A DNA stretch of 64,000 nucleotides from Microbacterium trichothecenolyticum (GTDB lineage Bacteria > Actinomycetota > Actinomycetes > Actinomycetales > Microbacteriaceae). Location: assembly GCF_030818955.1 (NCBI RefSeq), contig NZ_JAUTBF010000001.1, positions 3,224,001 through 3,288,000 on the forward strand, written 5' to 3'. Positions 60,733 through 64,000 of this stretch are shown one piece after another. Under the pieces are notes generated by a model that saw nothing but the letters and a program-made list of their open reading frames with translations, searched no databases and was not told the origin of the DNA. The number at the start of each line of letters is the position of its first letter. Within the stretch, counting starts at the first letter, position 1. A program made the translations under genes and the position numbers.

Positions 60733-61662
60733 TCAGCGCGGGAGCAGCGGAAGCAACTCCGAGCCGATCTGGTGGGCATGGTCGAGATCGCGCAGGTCCA
60801 TGAGCTGGAAGTACACGCGCTCGGCGCCGAGCGCGTGTAGCCGGTGGACCTTCTCGGCGATCTGAGCGGGCGTGCCGATGAGGTTCGCGCCGTTGTCGAA
60901 CTGCGCGCGCGATTGGCCGATGGCGGCGGCGCGACGATCGATCTCGGCGTCGTCGGCGCCCACGATCGTCGGCAGCGCGACAGACAGCTTCAGCGTCGCC
61001 GGGTCACGATCCGCGGCCTCGCACGCGGCCCGCACGACGGCGAACTTCTCGGCCACGACATCTTCCGCGACGAAACCGATGTTGAACTCGGTGGCGTAGC
61101 GCGCGGCGAGCGCCGGGGTGCGTTTCGGGCCACCCCCGCCCACGATGACCGGTACGCGGGGCTGCACGGGCTTGGGCAGGGCCGGCGCCGCATCGAGTCG
61201 GTAGTGCTCGCCCTCGAACGTGAAGGTCTCGGCATCCGGGGTCTGCCAGAGCCCCGTCACGACCTGGAGCTGCTCCTCGAGCAGATCGAAGCGCTTAGCC
61301 GGGAAGGGGATGCCGTAGGCGGCATGTTCGCGTTCGAACCAGCCCGTGCCGAGCCCCAGCTCCGCGCGTCCGCCCGACATCGCGTCGACTTGCGCCACCT
61401 GGACGGCCAGGATGCCCGGGACGCGATAGGTCACCGACGAGACGAGCGTGCCGAGCCGGATGCGGGAGGTCTCGCGGGCGAGCCCGGCGAGCGTCGTCCA
61501 CGCGTCGGTGGGCCCGGGGCGCGGGTCGCCCTCGCCCACGCGCAGGTAGTGGTCGGAGCGGAAGAAGCCGTCGAGCCCGTGCCGCTCGGCCGACTGCGCG
61601 AAGGCGAGCTGATCGTCGTACGAGAAGCCCTGCTGGGGCTCGGTGAACAGGCAATACTCCAC
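60733..61662 (-). CDS. LLM-class F420-dependent oxidoreductase
   Basis: 309 residues, GTG start. Luciferase-like TIM barrel with the F420 subgroup markers: DGFFRSDHYLRVG, RIRLGTLVSSVTYRVPGILA, ELGLGTGWFEREHAAYGIPF, VIVGGGGPKRTPALAARYAT. It is expected to transfer hydride from reduced F420; substrate unknown. The next gene upstream (alpha/beta hydrolase) is on the same strand 35 bases away, so they may be one transcript. Confidence 0.88.
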   Translation of the reverse strand: MEYCLFTEPQQGFSYDDQLAFAQSAERHGLDGFFRSDHYLRVGEGDPRPGPTDAWTTLAGLARETSRIRLGTLVSSVTYRVPGILAVQVAQVDAMSGGRAELGLGTGWFEREHAAYGIPFPAKRFDLLEEQLQVVTGLWQTPDAETFTFEGEHYRLDAAPALPKPVQPRVPVIVGGGGPKRTPALAARYATEFNIGFVAEDVVAEKFAVVRAACEAADRDPATLKLSVALPTIVGADDAEIDRRAAAIGQSRAQFDNGANLIGTPAQIAEKVHRLHALGAERVYFQLMDLRDLDHAHQIGSELLPLLPR

Positions 61663-61696
61663 GGTGGCCTCCGGGGACGGGGGGACGGACGGGGTC

Positions 61697-62809
61697 TCAG
61701 TCGGCGGAGCGCAGGATGATCGCCTCGGTGGGCGGGGCGGGGTCGGCGGGGCGACCGACGTAGCCGATGTGCGTCAGCAGCGCGCGGCGGAAGGATGCCG
61801 GACGCTCCAAGTGCACGCAGTGGCCGGCGCCTTCGACGGCGATCTCGGTCACCTCGCCGCCCGCAGCGGAGTAGGCGGCCAGAACGTCGCGCGTCTGCGA
61901 GACCATGGGCTGCGCCGGCGCGGTTTCCGCGCCGGGCCAGCCGGGGACCACGCCGAGCGCACCCAGGTGGTTCACGTCGGAGAACGAGGCGTCGGACACG
62001 ATCGCGTCGGCGGTGCCGTGGATCCACAGCACCGGGGGCTTGTCGGGCAGGTCGACGATGCCGGAGACGTCGAAGAACTTCGGCGACACCGTGTTCAGCA
62101 CCCCCGTGCGGCCGGGCGCGTACCCCGGCCAAGTCGGGGTCGTGACCGTCTCGCCGGGGTAGTTGCCGCGCGCGGTCGAGGTCGACAGCATCGCCTCGAC
62201 CCAGACGTCTTCGTGCTCGCTGGTGTACCCGGCGGCGACGTAGGCGGCACGGAACACCGAGCGGGGCGAGGTCGGAGCCTCGTCGCTCGCGTCGCGCTCG
62301 GTGAGCCGCTGGACGAAGTCGGGATTGGCGGTTCCCGCACCGGTTCCCGCGGCCTCGTCGTCGAGCAGCGCGCCGTCACGACGTGTGCCGCCGAAGCCGA
62401 AGGGCGAGACCGGCGCCTGCAGGGTGAGCGACAGCGCCGGGTGATCGAGGGCGTATTGCATCACGACCCCGCCACCGAGTGCCCAGCCGACGAGGTGGGC
62501 GGTCGGGATGCCGAGAGCCTCGAGGGTGGCGTGCAGATCGTCGCTGAGATCGCGGACGCCGCGGGTGGCGTCGATGGGCATGTGCTCGGTGCGGCCGAAG
62601 CCGCGGAGGTCGACGGCGAGCACGCGGAGTTCGCTCGGCAGATCCTGCATGATCTCTTGCCAGAACAGCGACGAGGCGACGTTGCCGTGCACGAAGACGA
62701 CCGTGTGCTCGGGGGCCGTCGACGAGTCGTCGCCCGCTCGCTCGAGCACGTTGACGCCCAGCCGGTGGGTCTCGACAAGGCGCGCGGTGATGCCGTCGAA
62801 GAGAGTCAT
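61697..62809 (-). CDS. Alpha/beta-hydrolase-fold protein with Ala at the nucleophile
   Basis: 370 residues from the ATG at 62809 (GAGG upstream). Typical fold: oxyanion FVHGNVASSLFW (39-50), VDLRGFGRTEH, acid loop LWIHGTADAIVSD, and catalytic-type His in GAGHCVHLERP. The nucleophile elbow, however, reads VGWALGGG with Ala110 (codon GCA) where GxSxG enzymes have Ser; a single base change from TCA explains it. Unless another residue serves, it cannot act as a serine hydrolase; it could be a lyase, a ligand-binding protein or a dead enzyme. The rest of the gene is intact. Confidence 0.8.
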   Translation of the reverse strand: MTLFDGITARLVETHRLGVNVLERAGDDSSTAPEHTVVFVHGNVASSLFWQEIMQDLPSELRVLAVDLRGFGRTEHMPIDATRGVRDLSDDLHATLEALGIPTAHLVGWALGGGVVMQYALDHPALSLTLQAPVSPFGFGGTRRDGALLDDEAAGTGAGTANPDFVQRLTERDASDEAPTSPRSVFRAAYVAAGYTSEHEDVWVEAMLSTSTARGNYPGETVTTPTWPGYAPGRTGVLNTVSPKFFDVSGIVDLPDKPPVLWIHGTADAIVSDASFSDVNHLGALGVVPGWPGAETAPAQPMVSQTRDVLAAYSAAGGEVTEIAVEGAGHCVHLERPASFRRALLTHIGYVGRPADPAPPTEAIILRSAD

Positions 62810-62953
62810 GAGAGGTCCTCCGTGTCGCTCGCGGGTGCCCCGGTACACCGTCTTCCGACTCTAACGCGCGCCCCTGTCGACCGCACTCAGGGTTGCCCGC
62901 CGACGCCGCCGGTGTCACGAGCGCCCGCGCCGGGCGATGTCTGAGGAGGTTCG

Positions 62954-62959
62954 TAGACT
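62954..62959 (+). promoter_or_regulatory. -10 box (TAGACT) of leaderless proC
   Basis: TAGACT ends 7 bases before the proC ATG at 62967, with no Shine-Dalgarno sequence in the spacer. Confidence 0.45.
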
Positions 62960-62966
62960 GTCAGGC

Positions 62967-63812
62967 ATGACGGATGCCCTCACCTCGCTGCCCCCGATCG
63001 CCATCCTCGGAGCCGGATCCATGGGCGGGGCGATCCTGCACGGACTCCTCTCCGCGGGGCTGACAGGCGGCGGGGTCACCGCGACCAACCGCTCGCTCGC
63101 GAAGGCGGCGGAGCTCGCCGACCTCGAGGGGGTCACGAGCGTCGCGCTCGAGGCGAACCCGAATGGCAACGCCGACGCCGTGGCATCCGCCGACATCGTG
63201 TTGATCGGCGTCAAGCCGGCCATGGTCCCCGCTCTGCTCGACGAGATCGCCCCGCACCTGCGTCCGGGCGCGATCGTGGTCAGCCTGGCCGCGGGCGTCA
63301 CACTCGCGACTTTCGCCCGCCACCTCGGCGACGGCGTCGCGACGCTGCGCTCCATGCCCAACACGCCCTCTCTGGTAGGCGCGGGGGTCACCGGCCTCGC
63401 GGCGGGTCCGGCGGCGTCGGCCGACGACGTCTCGGTCGTTCGGACCCTGTTCGAGACCGTCGGCGCGGTCGTCGAAGTTCCCGAAGAGCAGATCGACGCC
63501 ATTTCGACGATCTCGGGTTCGGGTCCCGCTTACGTGTTCCTCTTCGTCGAGGAGTTCACGAAGGCTGCGGTACGCATGGGCTTCGACGATGATCAGGCGC
63601 GTCTTCTCGCCGAGCAGACGTTCATCGGCGCCGCGAAACTCATGGCCGCCTCCGACGTCGACCCCGCCGAGCTGCGACGCCGCGTCACGAGCCCCAAGGG
63701 CACCACCGAGCGGGCCATCGCCGTGCTGCAGGCCGCGCGCCTCGACGACACCTTCACCGTCGCTGCCGAAGCCGCCCTGGCCCGCGCGAAAGAGCTCGCA
63801 GCCGGTAACTGA
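62967..63812 (+). CDS. proC: Pyrroline-5-carboxylate reductase
   Basis: 281 residues from the ATG at 62967. Last step of proline synthesis, NAD(P)H-dependent. N-terminal Rossmann motif ILGAGSMGGAILHGLL, TNRS at the strand-2 end (NADP type), VKPAMVPALL, catalytic-site segment SMPNTPSLVGAGVTGLA, and the C-terminal dimer domain with SGSGPAYVFLFVEEFTKAAV and the ProC signature RRRVTSPKGTTERAI. Complete. Confidence 0.95.
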   Translation: MTDALTSLPPIAILGAGSMGGAILHGLLSAGLTGGGVTATNRSLAKAAELADLEGVTSVALEANPNGNADAVASADIVLIGVKPAMVPALLDEIAPHLRPGAIVVSLAAGVTLATFARHLGDGVATLRSMPNTPSLVGAGVTGLAAGPAASADDVSVVRTLFETVGAVVEVPEEQIDAISTISGSGPAYVFLFVEEFTKAAVRMGFDDDQARLLAEQTFIGAAKLMAASDVDPAELRRRVTSPKGTTERAIAVLQAARLDDTFTVAAEAALARAKELAAGN

Positions 63813-63841
63813 CGCGGGCTGTCGCCCGCGCAGACGCGGCG

Positions 63842-64000
63842 TCAGCGGTCCAAGGCTGCGAAGCGCTCGATATCGGAGTTCGTGCCCGAGACGATGATGA
63901 GGTCGTGGTTGGTCACCACGGTGTTCGCCTCCGCGTAGCGGAAGGGCCGACCCGGGCTCTTCACACCCACCACGGTGACGTTGTACTTCGTGCGGACGCC
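63842..64000 (-). CDS. C-terminal end of a TrkA/Ktr-type potassium-uptake regulator (partial)
   Basis: The last 52 residues of a leftward gene that continues beyond the window; stop at 63842-63844. The seen part is an RCK_C (TrkA-C) domain: KYNVTVVGVKSPGRPFRYAE, VTNHDLIIVSGTNSDIERF. Such domains bind c-di-AMP or nucleotides and gate potassium channels. The N-terminal RCK_N domain and any partner channel are outside the window. Confidence 0.85.
   Translation of the reverse strand, partial: GVRTKYNVTVVGVKSPGRPFRYAEANTVVTNHDLIIVSGTNSDIERFAALDR

Noticed and set aside
1..64000. CRISPR arrays, rRNA operons, transposase or integrase genes
   Set aside because: Looked for by eye on both strands; no spaced direct-repeat array, no rRNA-like sequence and no recombinase motifs were found. 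Short or degraded copies could be missed without a search tool.

Overview
The window is very GC-rich, densely packed DNA with frequent ATGA/GTGA start-stop overlaps, frequent GTG starts, and many genes whose start codon lies 6 to 8 bases behind a TANNNT-type -10 box (leaderless transcripts). Together with the gene families present (F420/LLM oxidoreductases, DUF427, TM0106-type nuclease-helicase, IdeR/DtxR-type iron box) this points to a Gram-positive actinobacterium, most likely Microbacteriaceae and probably Microbacterium-like. The lineage is an inference; no rRNA or typing gene is present.

Layout. 1-10.1 kb: the end of an extracellular polysaccharide cluster: a partial gene, a Wzx-like flippase, four glycosyltransferases, a hexapeptide acetyltransferase, and gmd plus fcl for GDP-L-fucose. 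The first 3.5 kb is visibly poorer in GC, as is usual for exchangeable polysaccharide DNA. 10.4-18.9 kb: one directional catabolic block: an NMT1/THI5-type ABC importer, an FAD monooxygenase, an AA_synth-family protein, a class II aldolase-fold enzyme, a 3-hydroxyacyl-CoA-dehydrogenase-fold enzyme, an alpha/beta hydrolase, a PEBP protein and an IclR regulator. Four of these folds are exactly those of the lower vitamin B6 (4-pyridoxate) degradation pathway. 19.3-21.6 kb: secreted serine protease, small membrane protein, tRNA-Arg(ACG). 21.7-23.7 kb: serine deaminase and a MarR regulator.

24-27.8 kb: a three-gene, translationally coupled operon of a CobW-type GTPase, a MoxR-type AAA+ ATPase and a VWA protein, with a perfect Zur-like palindrome lying on its start codon. 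This is the best candidate for an undescribed system: a zinc-responsive metal-insertion machine. It lies between two copies of a roughly 100-nt sequence that looks like a small RNA ending in an intrinsic terminator (about 23.75-23.86 and 28.50-28.61 kb).

27.8-33.1 kb: phosphatases, VanZ-like protein, amino-acid permease, amine oxidase. 33.2-38.3 kb: a sulfur locus: methionine-type ABC importer (metN frameshifted), NtaA-type flavin monooxygenase, mercaptopyruvate sulfurtransferase. 38.3-44.5 kb: a degraded DUF4287/DUF4188-like gene, a frameshifted double GNAT, an iron-regulated siderophore-interacting protein, VOC protein, AlkA-type glycosylase, receiver-less winged-helix regulator and small proteins. 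44.6-48.8 kb: sbcD (frameshifted) and sbcC. 48.9-64 kb: mostly household genes: DHA2 transporter, MTA/SAH nucleosidase, aldo-keto reductase, NAD synthetase, nuclease-helicase, upp, tadA, LLM oxidoreductase, an alpha/beta hydrolase lacking its nucleophile, proC and the end of a TrkA-C protein.

Three single-base frameshifts fall within 10 kb (35.4, 38.96 and 45.45 kb); they may be sequencing errors or real decay. No transposase, CRISPR array or rRNA was seen.
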